Shown: one piece after another, positions 42,771-51,694 of the stretch | Position numbering within the stretch: position 1 is the first letter of the stretch | Layout: every line of letters begins with the position of its first letter | DNA from: Ruminococcus sp. | Lineage (GTDB): Bacteria > Bacillota > Clostridia > Oscillospirales > Ruminococcaceae | Reading direction: 5' to 3' | NCBI GenBank assembly: GCA_015066935.1 | Contig: SVNK01000002.1 | Span: 186,001-250,000 of the forward strand | DNA length: 64,000 nt | The notes under the pieces: generated by a model | What the model was told of the DNA's origin: nothing | The model's input: the letters and a program-made list of their open reading frames with translations, nothing else | The model's database searches: none | Position numbers and translations under genes: made by a program

Positions 42771-43304
42771 ATGCATGTAGTAATAAAAGCTGTTCAGTTC
42801 GCCCGTATAATATAAATCGGCTCCGGGAAAATTTCTGAAATCGTCAGGTTTATAAAGACTGAACGGCTTTTCGAGAGGAATACCGATTTTGTCCATAGTG
42901 TAGGCTACGAACTGTGAGCAAAGGAAACTTTTTTCACGTTTCCACTCGATATTGAAGTACACTGCAAGAAGACCAAGTATATTGTAGGAATAGATTCTGC
43001 GGTTGTTTGTGAAATGTTTTATTACGCGATGGTATGCAGCCTTCTGAGCTTTTGTGACAGGAATGCGGTATATTTCACATGGAATGGTTCGGAAGCATCC
43101 GAGAGTACCTTTACCAATAGTCTCCTTATTAAACGTTGCGGGGAGAATAAAACGGCGATATGTTCGGCAGAAGCTGTACATTTCGGATAGAGTCGGGTCA
43201 GCGGAAAGAGAAACGTGGTTATAAGGTTTTTTTGTGATAAATCTGAACAGTCTTGCCGGTTTGGTACCTGTTTGTGCAAGTACGAGATAGATATAATCTT
43301 CCAA
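42732..43304 (-). CDS. NlpC/P60-superfamily-like (YiiX/YebB type) cysteine protein
   Basis: The 190-residue protein reads as a permuted papain-like fold: an early His (KKPYNHVSLSAD) and a later Cys (KSFLCSQFVAYTMDKIGI), the order seen in YiiX/YebB-like amidases rather than classic NlpC. No signal peptide is seen. Possible role is lipid or peptide hydrolysis. The start is TTG at 43304 behind AAGGAGGGAG; the longer ATG-started reading lacks a ribosome binding site. Moderately confident family call. Confidence 0.65.
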   Translation of the reverse strand: MEDYIYLVLAQTGTKPARLFRFITKKPYNHVSLSADPTLSEMYSFCRTYRRFILPATFNKETIGKGTLGCFRTIPCEIYRIPVTKAQKAAYHRVIKHFTNNRRIYSYNILGLLAVYFNIEWKREKSFLCSQFVAYTMDKIGIPLEKPFSLYKPDDFRNFPGADLYYTGELNSFYYYMHSDIITKRNQICR

Positions 43305-43479
43305 GTTATCTCCCTCCTTTATCATTATCTTTTCAATTATATCATTTTTTTTGAAGAAATGCAAGTATTTTGCGAAAAAATTATAATTTGTTATTTTTTT
43401 ACCTTTCTAAAGCAGTAAAATGAACATTACTGCGTGTAATGTGGACTGAATGATGTGCAAAGGATTTATATATTTTTAG

Positions 43480-43508
43480 TTGACAAAAAATAAAAAATAG
43501 TGTATAAT
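43480..43508 (+). promoter_or_regulatory. Promoter of glmS
   Basis: TTGACA (43480-43485), 17 bp, TATAAT (43503-43508), 98 bp before the start codon. The glmS ribozyme core was not recognised in this leader, so regulation differs from the Bacillus mode. Confidence 0.8.
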
Positions 43509-43605
43509 TAAATGCAGTTACATATAGCTAAATTGACTCTTTAATCTGTTTGTGTTTCGTAATGTGTAGCAAAATTATTAATAATATAGATCTGGAGGAA
43601 GAATT

Positions 43606-45444
43606 ATGTGCGGAATCGTTGGTTTTACCGGAACAGCTCAGGCTGCGCCAATTCTGCTTGACGGACTTTCAAAACTTGAATACAGAGGTTATGATTCTGC
43701 CGGTATTGCTGTTCGTGACGGCTCAGAAGAAACAGAAGTTGTTAAAGCAAAAGGCAAACTTAAAGTTCTTGTAGAAATGACTAATTCAGGCAACAGCGTA
43801 AAGGGAAGCTGTGGAATTGGTCATACAAGGTGGGCAACTCATGGCGAGCCTTCCGCCCTTAATGCTCATCCTCACTGCAGTGATGATGAGGAAGTTATTG
43901 CAGTTCATAACGGTATTATTGAGAATTATCAGGAGCTTCGTGAAAAGCTTTCCAAAAGCGGATATACGTTCAAGTCTCAGACAGATACTGAAGTTGCTGT
44001 AAAACTTATTGACTACTATTATAAGAAATATTCACTCGGACCGGTAGATTCGATTGCACGTGCTATGATAAGAATCAGAGGTTCATATGCACTTTGCGTA
44101 ATGTTTAAGGCAAATCCCGGCGAGATTTACACTGCACGTAAAGACAGTCCGATGATTATCGGAATTTCTGATGGCGAAACTTATGTTGCATCTGATGTTC
44201 CGGCAATTCTTAAATACACAAGAAATGTTTACTACATCGGTAATATGGAAATAGCAAAACTTGAAAAGGGTGCTGTTACTTTCTATAATATCGACCGTGA
44301 GGAAATAACAAAGAATCTCACAGAAATCAAATGGGATGCTGAGTCTGCCGAAAAGGGTGGATATGAGCATTTTATGCTCAAGGAAATTCATGAGCAGCCT
44401 AAAGTTATCCGTGATACAATCAACTCTGTTGTTAAGGACGGAAAGATTGATTTCAGTGGTATAGGTCTTACAGACGAGGAAATGCAGAAAATCAGTCAGA
44501 TTTATATTGTTGCATGCGGTTCAGCATATCATGTCGGTATGGCTGTTCAGTATGTCATTGAGGACCTTACAAGTATTCCGGTACGTGTTGAACTCGCTTC
44601 AGAATTCAGATACAGAAAAATGTCGCTTGTAAAGGATAGTCTTGTTATTATTATCAGCCAGTCAGGTGAGACTGCCGACAGCCTTGCTGCTTTGAGAGAA
44701 GCTCAGAACAAGGGTATAAAGACTCTTGGTATTGTAAATGTTGTAGGTTCTTCAATTGCTCGTGAAGCTGACAACGTATTCTATACTCTTGCAGGACCTG
44801 AAATTTCTGTTGCTACAACCAAGGCTTACAGCACTCAGCTTATTGCAGGTTACCTGCTTGCACTGCGTTTTGCTGTGGCAAGAAATGAAATGACAGAGGA
44901 AAAATGTTCAGAAATGCTTGCTGAACTTAATACAATCCCCGATAAGATTGCTAAGATTCTTGATGACAAGGAGCGTATCCAGTGGTTTGCAAATAAGCTT
45001 TCCGCAACAAAGGACGCATTCTTCATTGGTCGTGGTATTGATTATGCAATCAGTCTTGAGGGAAGTCTTAAGATGAAGGAGATAAGTTACATTCATTCTG
45101 AGGCGTATGCAGCAGGAGAACTTAAACATGGTCCCATTAGTCTTATTGAGGACGGTACTCTTGTTATCAGTGTACTTACTCAGCAGGATCTTTACGAAAA
45201 GACTGTAAGCAATATGGTAGAAGTGAAGAGCAGAGGCGCTTCCGTTATGGGTCTTACAACATACGGTAATTACAGTATTGAGGATACAGCAGCATTCACT
45301 GTTTATATTCCTCAGACCGATCCTCATTTTGCAGGAAGTCTTTCTGTTATCCCGCTTCAGCTTCTCGGATACTATGTATCCGTAGCTAAGGGATTTGACG
45401 TTGATAAGCCGAGAAATCTTGCTAAGAGTGTAACTGTAGAATAA
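43606..45444 (+). CDS. glmS: Glutamine-fructose-6-phosphate aminotransferase
   Basis: The 612-residue enzyme has the N-terminal glutaminase with nucleophile Cys2 (MCGIVGFTG), HTRWATHGEP and HNGIIENYQELRE, then two SIS domains (ACGSAYHVGMAVQY; SQSGETADSLAAL; AGELKHGPISLIEDGTLVI) and the end PRNLAKSVTVE. It makes glucosamine-6-phosphate for peptidoglycan. Single gene with own promoter and terminator. Confidence 0.98.
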   Translation: MCGIVGFTGTAQAAPILLDGLSKLEYRGYDSAGIAVRDGSEETEVVKAKGKLKVLVEMTNSGNSVKGSCGIGHTRWATHGEPSALNAHPHCSDDEEVIAVHNGIIENYQELREKLSKSGYTFKSQTDTEVAVKLIDYYYKKYSLGPVDSIARAMIRIRGSYALCVMFKANPGEIYTARKDSPMIIGISDGETYVASDVPAILKYTRNVYYIGNMEIAKLEKGAVTFYNIDREEITKNLTEIKWDAESAEKGGYEHFMLKEIHEQPKVIRDTINSVVKDGKIDFSGIGLTDEEMQKISQIYIVACGSAYHVGMAVQYVIEDLTSIPVRVELASEFRYRKMSLVKDSLVIIISQSGETADSLAALREAQNKGIKTLGIVNVVGSSIAREADNVFYTLAGPEISVATTKAYSTQLIAGYLLALRFAVARNEMTEEKCSEMLAELNTIPDKIAKILDDKERIQWFANKLSATKDAFFIGRGIDYAISLEGSLKMKEISYIHSEAYAAGELKHGPISLIEDGTLVISVLTQQDLYEKTVSNMVEVKSRGASVMGLTTYGNYSIEDTAAFTVYIPQTDPHFAGSLSVIPLQLLGYYVSVAKGFDVDKPRNLAKSVTVE

Positions 45445-45449
45445 TTATT

Positions 45450-45480
45450 AAAGCTGTGCAGAGGTTTTTTGCACAGCTTT
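45450..45480 (+). terminator. Terminator after glmS
   Basis: AAAGCTGTGC / GCACAGCTTT stem followed by TTGTTTTTT. Confidence 0.88.
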
Positions 45481-45494
45481 TGTTTTTTGGCTAT

Positions 45495-45526
45495 AAAAAA
45501 CCTCCTGCGAATCATCACAGGAGGTG
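45495..45526 (-). terminator. Terminator after the CE2 dockerin esterase gene
   Basis: CCTCCTG / CAGGAGG stem (45501-45524) with A-run to the left, reading as T-run on the minus strand. Confidence 0.8.
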
Positions 45527-45530
45527 AATT

Positions 45531-47249
45531 TTAGCCGATTTTCTCAATTCTGAGATTACGGATTGTTATGTTTTTGGAGCCGTCTCCGCCAAGCTGAATG
45601 ACGAATTCAGCGTTCTCATCAGTAACATCAGAGGTGAATTCTTCGTTGAAAGCAGGATCTGTGCCTGAGGCTTTCAGCGTGCCTCCAAAGTATTCTTCAC
45701 CGTTTTTGCTTCTGATTAGTACAGGCATATCAACGTTTGCACCGCTGCAAGTAAAGGTTATACGATACTTTCCGCCCTTGACAATCTTTATTGGGGAGGC
45801 AACAGCCTCCAGATCAGCAGGTTCTGAACCTCCTGATGTCACGTTTACATTATAAGACCTGTCGAAATCAGAGAAATATGGCCATGCGTTTGCACCGTTA
45901 TCCTCATTTTTATTGAGAGAATATACTGCTTCAGCAGCCATATCAAGTCCGATCTCGTCGGATTCAATTCCCAGTGCCTTACAAATTTTATCTGCAAGCA
46001 CATACGCACTCTTCTGCTGAGTAACAGGGGATGGGTGCCAGTCAGAGCCGTATCCGTCGCTCTGAACCTGAGTTACAGATTCATAGGAAGAAATACGTTC
46101 GTCACCGGTTTCAGTTTTGAAGTCTTCGATTGCCTTTTCAATGTACGGGTAGAGCTGGTTGCAGCCCATTGTACCAAGGGTACAGATTATATATGCATCA
46201 GGATTGTTCTTACGGACTGTTTTCAGGAATTCCGTATATCCTTCAGCAAATTCGTCGCCACGAACATCTATATCTTTATCAACGTATGTGTTGTCGTTAG
46301 TACCGAGATTAATCACCACGACATCATTCTGACGTGCGGAGAAATCCCATGGATGGGCATAATTCTCCCATGAACCGATATTTTCATAATATGCGGGAAC
46401 AAGACTGTCTTCGTTCTTTTCACCTGTTGATGTATAACCCGAAATTATTCCATGTCCGCTGTAGCAGACAGCACTGTAATCGGCGTCGAGCTTATCTGCG
46501 ACAAGATAGGCGTATGATTTCATAAAGTTTTCGGTAGTTGTCTTGAAGGACTCGTAGTTTGAAGCGCCCTCAACACCGTATGCACAGGTAATTGAATCTC
46601 CGATAAACTCAATGCAGAGGTCTTTTTCAGGAGTCGGAACAACAGGGGAGGGGAGATTTGAAACGACATTGATTGATGAAACGCCGACAGCGCCATTATT
46701 AGCTTCTGATAAATGAATAACTTTCACCTTTGAAGTTCTGACAACGTCGCCTGTGAAAAGCTCTATAGTTTTAGTTTTTTCAGACATTGTGCTGTCAACA
46801 ATAATTTCACCGTCAACAATTACAGCGTATCTTGACCTATAATCAGGGTCGCTGTTAATGCTTCCGTCACCGGCAAGTGTTACAGAAGCAGACTTTGCTG
46901 TTACTGTAAATTCAACGGCTGAACCGCTGTGAACTAGCCATAAAGTATCGTTGTCGTAATAATTTCTTCCGATATATTTTACATAATTATCCGTTACTTT
47001 GATTTCGGATTCAGCAAATTCTTCATTTATGGCGAGGTTCTTCCTCATAGTAACCAGATCGAAGATATTTACTTTGCCGTCATTATTTACGTCCTGACCT
47101 ACAGCGTTTTCAGTAGAGCCATGTAGATAATAGGATAAGCTGCGTAAATCATCGGGAGAGTATTTTTTTTCTGAAGCTGTTGCATAAACTGCGAGCATCG
47201 AGGCCGCAGCAAGCATCGCCAGCGCAGAGCTTAAGTATTTCTTTTTCAT
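45531..47249 (-). CDS. Secreted CE2-type acetyl esterase with N-terminal dockerin-like module
   Basis: The 572-residue exported protein has a signal peptide (about 1-26), a dockerin-like module right after it (residues about 30-75: one full calcium repeat DVNNDGKVNIFDLVTMRKNL with a reduced preceding helix), a beta-sandwich jelly-roll (about 80-200), an SGNH domain with FIGDSITCAYGVEG, NLGTNDN and DWHPS, and a C-terminal CBM4/9-like sandwich. The order sandwich then SGNH and the DWHPS ending match carbohydrate esterase family 2, which removes acetyl groups from xylan or glucomannan. ATG at 47249 follows GGTGG. Substrate inferred. Confidence 0.85.
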   Translation of the reverse strand: MKKKYLSSALAMLAAASMLAVYATASEKKYSPDDLRSLSYYLHGSTENAVGQDVNNDGKVNIFDLVTMRKNLAINEEFAESEIKVTDNYVKYIGRNYYDNDTLWLVHSGSAVEFTVTAKSASVTLAGDGSINSDPDYRSRYAVIVDGEIIVDSTMSEKTKTIELFTGDVVRTSKVKVIHLSEANNGAVGVSSINVVSNLPSPVVPTPEKDLCIEFIGDSITCAYGVEGASNYESFKTTTENFMKSYAYLVADKLDADYSAVCYSGHGIISGYTSTGEKNEDSLVPAYYENIGSWENYAHPWDFSARQNDVVVINLGTNDNTYVDKDIDVRGDEFAEGYTEFLKTVRKNNPDAYIICTLGTMGCNQLYPYIEKAIEDFKTETGDERISSYESVTQVQSDGYGSDWHPSPVTQQKSAYVLADKICKALGIESDEIGLDMAAEAVYSLNKNEDNGANAWPYFSDFDRSYNVNVTSGGSEPADLEAVASPIKIVKGGKYRITFTCSGANVDMPVLIRSKNGEEYFGGTLKASGTDPAFNEEFTSDVTDENAEFVIQLGGDGSKNITIRNLRIEKIG

Positions 47250-47371
47250 GTTTTCCACCATTCAAGATTATATTTATATTTATATTCTCATTATATAATT
47301 ATTGAAGGTGTCAGTCAATAAATAAATTTCGAATTTTTTTCGAATTGTTCATTTATTGCGATTTTCAGATA

Positions 47372-47890
47372 TTATTTTAATATTCTGTTCATATGTTCAT
47401 AAAGACCTGCAAGAAGATTCCATGTAACAGAGTCAACATTATCAGACATCGGCAATCCCATACGCATTCTGAATACTCTTACAGCGTTGATCGTTTCGTT
47501 GTTATACTTTCCGTTTACTGAGATGCTCTGAAAATTATTGTATTTACGTGATATTTCATCAAGAATCGCCTGAATCATATAAACGACAGAACCCGTATCC
47601 CCTTCTTTTACAATATGCTTTCTTGAAGGAAAAACTATCAGTAATGAAGGGTCTGAATTAAGATGTTCTTTATAGACGTTCACAATTTTCTTCCATGTAT
47701 CGTTATCTGTGTTTCCTGTTACAGGAAGACCATATTTGTTCTGAAAAGCTCTTACTGCCTGAATAGTTTCGTTATTGTAATTTCCGTCTGTCATTATCTG
47801 AGGAATACTTTCATCGAATAATGAAATCGAATAAAGATATTTCTGAAGCTCGGCAATATGCTGTCTTCTTTGTTGTTTTGAATAAGCCAT
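47372..47890 (-). CDS. Protein of two peptidoglycan-binding repeats
   Basis: The 172-residue protein consists of two PG_binding_1-like units: LQKYLYSISLFDESIP ... NETIQAVRAFQNKYGLPVTGNTDNDTWKKI and the second MIQAILDEISRKYNNF ... NETINAVRVFRMRMGLPMSDNVDSVTWNLL. No signal peptide is seen, so it may be placed from the mother cell onto the forespore side, or need another route. It is last of a three-gene cluster 15 bp after the SpoIID-like gene. Confidence 0.78.
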   Translation of the reverse strand: MAYSKQQRRQHIAELQKYLYSISLFDESIPQIMTDGNYNNETIQAVRAFQNKYGLPVTGNTDNDTWKKIVNVYKEHLNSDPSLLIVFPSRKHIVKEGDTGSVVYMIQAILDEISRKYNNFQSISVNGKYNNETINAVRVFRMRMGLPMSDNVDSVTWNLLAGLYEHMNRILK

Positions 47891-47905
47891 TTTTACTCCT
47901 TTCTG

Positions 47906-49300
47906 TCAGCCAGTTATAATATAACCCGGATTCTGGTAGGGACGCTTGTCGCTTCCGTATCTGAGGTCGGAATAAACTTCGGCAATTTTATCCCATGTGA
48001 CTCCTGCTACAACTCCTGTGGGAGGAATACCGAATTGACGCTGAAATGCCATAACCGACTGTTTCGTAAGAGGTCCGAAGTAGCCTGTGGCGTTAACGGC
48101 AGGTATATTGTTGTATGTTCTGTTGATGAATGAGAGGTATTCCTGAATTATTCTGACGTTGTTGTCTGTTACACCTTCACGAAGAATAACTCCGGGATAA
48201 AGTGCTACAGCAGTATATGTCGGCGGTACTGAATCAACAATACCCTGATATGCTCTGTAGAGGTCGATTCTCGTAGCACGGTCAACTTCGCCTGTCTGAG
48301 GCAGTCCGAAAACCTTCTGGAAGGATTTTACTGACCGTTCAGTTTTTTCTCCGAAGTATCCTGTGATTTCAACAGGAACAACTGCATCATAGTAAGCACC
48401 GATAACAGCAAGATAGTATTGCAGATTGCTTACCTCATTGCTCTGCATACCGATTTTCAAATCTTCAGTGTAAAGAATCTCTATATCTTCTGTACGTATT
48501 CCTTCAGAATTAAGTTCTGCAACACGCTTGACGCTGGCATATATGAAGATTATTCTGTACCATGTAGCTTCGTCAACGCTTCCTGTTTGCTGCAGATTGA
48601 AAATTCTCTGAAATTCTCTTACAGCTGCCTGTGTTGCATCGTCGAATCTGCCGTCAACAACAGGTATTTTAGGCATTGCAGGGAAATTCGTTGAAATTCT
48701 GTTAAGGAAAACCTGCAAAGAGCGTACTGCATTACCGCCGGAACCAAGTCTGAGTACTATTCCCGGGTAAGAAGGATATGATGTTCTCACGGGAGCATTC
48801 TTTACAATTTCAATATTATCGCCATAGTAATTCTGCAATATCTCGTAAGGAGTCAGACCTTGATTTGCAAGTGATACTGTTCCCCATTGGGAAAGACCGT
48901 TGCATGTTGATGTTGTTCCGTTACAGAACGAAGTAAAAAGCGGTTCTATATTATTGATTCGTCTTACATAATCATTGAACAATTCATCGGTAAGATAGCT
49001 TATGTTCTGAAAAATTTCTCTTCCGTAGATGAACTTCTGATCGTACTGGGTTGAAGAAGTGATGTCAAAATCATATCCTCGTGAACGATACCATTCTGTA
49101 TAGATTCGGTTAAGTGCAAAAGTTACAATGGCATAGATATTTGCTCTGAGCGCACTTTCAGGCCATGTAGGATAAATCTCGCTTGATGCGACGTTCTTGA
49201 TATATTCCGGAAAGCTTACTGTTATATTTTCGGCAGGAGATGCAGGATTACCGAGGTGTACTGATATTGTTTCGGGTATAAAAGGAGTTCCTGTAAGCAT
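47906..49300 (-). CDS. SpoIID-like domain plus four peptidoglycan-binding repeats
   Basis: The 464-residue protein has an N-terminal region of about 170 residues resembling SpoIID/LytB amidase-enhancer domains (WPESALRANIYAIVTFALNRIYTEWY ... GLSQWGTVSLANQGLTPYEILQNYYGDNIEIV), followed by PG-binding repeats (FPAMPKIPVVDGRFDDATQAAVREFQ ..., VEITGYFGEKTERSVKSFQ, NNIPAVNATGYFGPLTKQSVMAFQRQFG), four units counting a diverged one. No signal peptide or membrane helix is seen. Presence with spoIIP in the window suggests action on septal or cortical peptidoglycan. The SpoIID call rests on motif reading. Confidence 0.75.
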   Translation of the reverse strand: MLTGTPFIPETISVHLGNPASPAENITVSFPEYIKNVASSEIYPTWPESALRANIYAIVTFALNRIYTEWYRSRGYDFDITSSTQYDQKFIYGREIFQNISYLTDELFNDYVRRINNIEPLFTSFCNGTTSTCNGLSQWGTVSLANQGLTPYEILQNYYGDNIEIVKNAPVRTSYPSYPGIVLRLGSGGNAVRSLQVFLNRISTNFPAMPKIPVVDGRFDDATQAAVREFQRIFNLQQTGSVDEATWYRIIFIYASVKRVAELNSEGIRTEDIEILYTEDLKIGMQSNEVSNLQYYLAVIGAYYDAVVPVEITGYFGEKTERSVKSFQKVFGLPQTGEVDRATRIDLYRAYQGIVDSVPPTYTAVALYPGVILREGVTDNNVRIIQEYLSFINRTYNNIPAVNATGYFGPLTKQSVMAFQRQFGIPPTGVVAGVTWDKIAEVYSDLRYGSDKRPYQNPGYIITG

Positions 49301-49303
49301 AAA

Positions 49304-50068
49304 TCAACCTCCCTGAGACGCATATTCGTCATAAAACGGTTCTTGATTGTAATAGATTACTGTTTCTGACGAAGGTTCCGTAAACAATGGTACAGGAACC
49401 ATATTAAAATTCTGGACGGACGTAATTCCCGAAAAAACAGGAACATCAATACTTAATGAATTAAAAAAACCGTCCGCTGTGACGCTGATATTGAAAAGAC
49501 TGTATGGTCTTACGGGAGGTGTCGGGGTCTGCGAAAAAGACTTATCAGGTGCAGGGAGTTCGAAAACTTGTGTTGCCCCGCTTATATCAGTCACACCTGA
49601 TGCCATAATAATTCGTGCACCGTTTATCAGAGATGTTATAACAACTCTTGCACCTTCTACAACACCAGAGTCTCTGCCTGTACGTACGTTAACCAATATA
49701 AACCCATGTGAATTACCAAGATTATCCTGATATGATGGTGAACTGATGTTTGCTTCTTTGTCTGATAATGTTCCCGATTCTTCGTCCATAAATGAGAGGT
49801 CGGGATCAGGGAATCGTTCATCATAATTATTATCAGAAGATTCAGCAATAATTTCTGTGATTTCCGAGTAGCTTAAAGGCAGTTTTTCTTCGTCGTCATC
49901 ACTGTAATCCGAAATATCAGAGACATCGTCTTGAACGATTTCATTAATAAAAGGGGAGTCATCTGTTCCAGAAACGGTAGATTTAGCCTCCGATGAGCTT
50001 TTTCCGTAGAGTTTCATCATCTCATTTCTGTATTGTTCGGCTTTCGTTTTAAGATCATTATTATCCAT
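49304..50068 (-). CDS. Acidic protein with carboxypeptidase-regulatory-like domain
   Basis: A 254-residue protein: an acidic disordered N-terminal half (about 1-130, with YSDDDEEKLPLSYSEITEI), then a beta-sandwich like carboxypeptidase-regulatory/PEGA modules (FILVNVRTGRDSGVVEGARVVITSLINGARIIMASGVTD ... FNISVTADGFFNSLSIDVPVFSG) and a Tyr/Glu-rich tail. It is first of the three-gene cluster with peptidoglycan-binding proteins, and may tether them. Start at 50068 follows AAAAGGAGGCG. A weak sigma-E-like sequence lies upstream. Function unknown. Confidence 0.68.
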   Translation of the reverse strand: MDNNDLKTKAEQYRNEMMKLYGKSSSEAKSTVSGTDDSPFINEIVQDDVSDISDYSDDDEEKLPLSYSEITEIIAESSDNNYDERFPDPDLSFMDEESGTLSDKEANISSPSYQDNLGNSHGFILVNVRTGRDSGVVEGARVVITSLINGARIIMASGVTDISGATQVFELPAPDKSFSQTPTPPVRPYSLFNISVTADGFFNSLSIDVPVFSGITSVQNFNMVPVPLFTEPSSETVIYYNQEPFYDEYASQGG

Positions 50069-50125
50069 TTTATCGCCTCCTTTTACCATTTTACTGCAAA
50101 GAGCGATAAAATATGTCAGAAAACG

Positions 50126-50161
50126 TAAAAAAGCGGCATCAGATATACCTGATACCGCTTT
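50126..50161 (-). terminator. Terminator after rubrerythrin
   Basis: AAAGCGGCATCAG / CTGATACCGCTTT hairpin (one mismatch), T-run on both strands. Confidence 0.8.
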
Positions 50162-50177
50162 TAGAAATGAGCAGATA

Positions 50178-50723
50178 TTAATAATTCTCTTTGCGTACTT
50201 CAAAATATGCCTGAGGATGATTACATACAGGACACTTTTCAGGTGCTTTTGTGCCAACTACAATGTGACCGCAGTTACGGCATTCCCAGATAGTTACGCC
50301 GCTTTTCTCAAATACAGACTTAGTTTCAACATTGTTGAGAAGTGCACGATATCTTTCCTCGTGAGATTTTTCTATAGCTGCAACGCCACGGAACTGTTCT
50401 GCGAGGTCGTGGAAACCTTCTTCGTCGGCTTCTTTTGCCATACGGTCATACATATCGGTCCATTCAGCATTTTCACCCTCGGCAGCATGAAGAAGGTTTT
50501 CTGCTGTGTCTCCGAGCTCACCGAGTGCCTTGAACCAGAGTTTTGCGTGTTCTTTTTCATTTTCTGCTGTCTTAAGGAAAAGTTCAGCAATCTGTTCGTA
50601 TCCTGCTTTTTTTGCAACTGATGCAAAGTAAGTGTATTTATTACGTGCCTGAGATTCACCGGCAAAGGCTTCCCATAAATTCTTTTCGGTTTTAGTGCCG
50701 GCATAGGGGTTCTTGTTGTTCAT
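50178..50723 (-). CDS. rbr: Rubrerythrin
   Basis: The 181-residue protein has the diiron four-helix domain with ExxH/E motifs ([15 protein letters not shown] [37 protein letters not shown]) and a C-terminal rubredoxin-like FeS4 site ([12 protein letters not shown] ... [13 protein letters not shown]). It reduces hydrogen peroxide with electrons from NADH via rubredoxin in anaerobes. Its promoter (TTGACT 50845-50850, 17 bp, TATACT 50822-50827) lies in a region duplicated upstream of the DUF2726 gene. Confidence 0.96.
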   Translation of the reverse strand: MNNKNPYAGTKTEKNLWEAFAGESQARNKYTYFASVAKKAGYEQIAELFLKTAENEKEHAKLWFKALGELGDTAENLLHAAEGENAEWTDMYDRMAKEADEEGFHDLAEQFRGVAAIEKSHEERYRALLNNVETKSVFEKSGVTIWECRNCGHIVVGTKAPEKCPVCNHPQAYFEVRKENY

Positions 50724-50809
50724 TTTTAATTTCCTCCGTTTTCATTATAATGCAAAGAATATTTTGTCCATTATACCTGTGAATATACATGTATAACCGA
50801 AGCATTTTC

Positions 50810-50852
50810 GCTTCTGATATTAGTATATAATGATTTTTTAATAAAGTCAAGT
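50810..50852 (-). promoter_or_regulatory. Rubrerythrin promoter region, copy 1 of a duplicated 43-bp segment
   Basis: A 43-bp segment with 36 of 43 identities to 51567-51609, containing TTGACT, 17 bp, TATACT and the conserved start region ending TCAGAAGC on the minus strand. The other copy precedes the DUF2726 gene. Confidence 0.6.
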
Positions 50853-50884
50853 ATTTTGATAAAAATATGTAGAAAGAATCTGAT

Positions 50885-51514
50885 TTACAATTTAATATTA
50901 GATTGATGTTGTTCTATTGAAGTATTTGTCATGCTTGGAATAATACGGAGTTTATAAAGTTCTTTTTCAATTTGACTTATATCGCCATATGTTCTTATTA
51001 ATTTGAAATCTGCAGCTTTTAAAGCTTTTTCTACAAAATCATCACGTTTTTCACGATTTTCAGAATTATGTGAATTATCATCAAGTTCAATAAGAATTAG
51101 TATTTTCATATCTTGAGCTATTGCAAAATCGATATGTTTCGACTTTATTTTGCTAAAATATTTGCCCCATTCCTGTTTCGAAAGTCCATAGTTAACTTCA
51201 ATGATGTCTGCAAGTCTGATTTTAGCAAGTATTTGTATGTTTTTAGCTGCACTTATAGATTCTTTTAATCTTTTATAAAAATAGTATTCGTTTTGGGTAA
51301 GTAATAGCTTTTTATGATATGGGAATATATCATTATCATCTTTGGGGATTGACACAGGCTTGTAGTCGTTGTTGTTATTGCGTGGCTCATCAGGCTTAAA
51401 GAAGTTGTAATCTGGGGGAGCATCGTTTCTATCGTAATTGAATTTGTGTGTGTTTTTATGTTTGATTATAAAGTATGCAAGTAATCCGAGGATTAATAAT
51501 AGAATTACTATCAT
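50885..51514 (-). CDS. DUF2726 domain protein with N-terminal membrane anchor
   Basis: The 209-residue protein has a single N-terminal membrane helix (residues 1-17), a disordered Asn/Asp/Pro-rich region, and a DUF2726-type nuclease-like domain (LLLTQNEYYFYKRLKESISAAKNIQILAKIRLADII ... HIDFAIAQDMKILILIELDDNSHN ... KALKAADFKLIRTY). The conserved ELDD and Lys positions resemble the restriction-endonuclease-like fold, but activity is unproven. It is AT-rich relative to neighbours, suggesting transfer. It stands alone, with a promoter resembling that of rubrerythrin. Confidence 0.78.
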   Translation of the reverse strand: MIVILLLILGLLAYFIIKHKNTHKFNYDRNDAPPDYNFFKPDEPRNNNNDYKPVSIPKDDNDIFPYHKKLLLTQNEYYFYKRLKESISAAKNIQILAKIRLADIIEVNYGLSKQEWGKYFSKIKSKHIDFAIAQDMKILILIELDDNSHNSENREKRDDFVEKALKAADFKLIRTYGDISQIEKELYKLRIIPSMTNTSIEQHQSNIKL

Positions 51515-51566
51515 TTCTATACTCCTTTATTAGTAGAATAAATTGATAAATATATCACTGATACAA

Positions 51567-51609
51567 GCTTCTGGTATTAGTATATAATAATTGATAATTA
51601 ATGTCAAGT
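51567..51609 (-). promoter_or_regulatory. DUF2726 gene promoter region, copy 2 of a duplicated 43-bp segment
   Basis: On the minus strand TTGACA (51602-51607), 17 bp, TATACT (51579-51584). 36 of 43 bases match the rubrerythrin upstream segment at 50810-50852. Confidence 0.6.
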
Positions 51610-51643
51610 GTGTTTGTAATATAATTGTCGATTAATTCAAGGG

Positions 51644-51672
51644 TTGAAAATCATAAATCATTATGATATAAT
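51644..51672 (+). promoter_or_regulatory. Promoter of the Xer-type recombinase gene
   Basis: TTGAAA (51644-51649), 17 bp, TATAAT (51667-51672). The transcript start should be near 51679, so the 34-bp palindrome lies in the 5' leader. Confidence 0.65.
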
Positions 51673-51694
51673 ATAAGTATTAATATTGCAGTAC

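Noticed and set aside
43365..43605. Possible glmS ribozyme upstream of glmS
   Set aside because: I could not find the conserved core elements; the leader is short and AT-rich. A covariance-model search would settle it.
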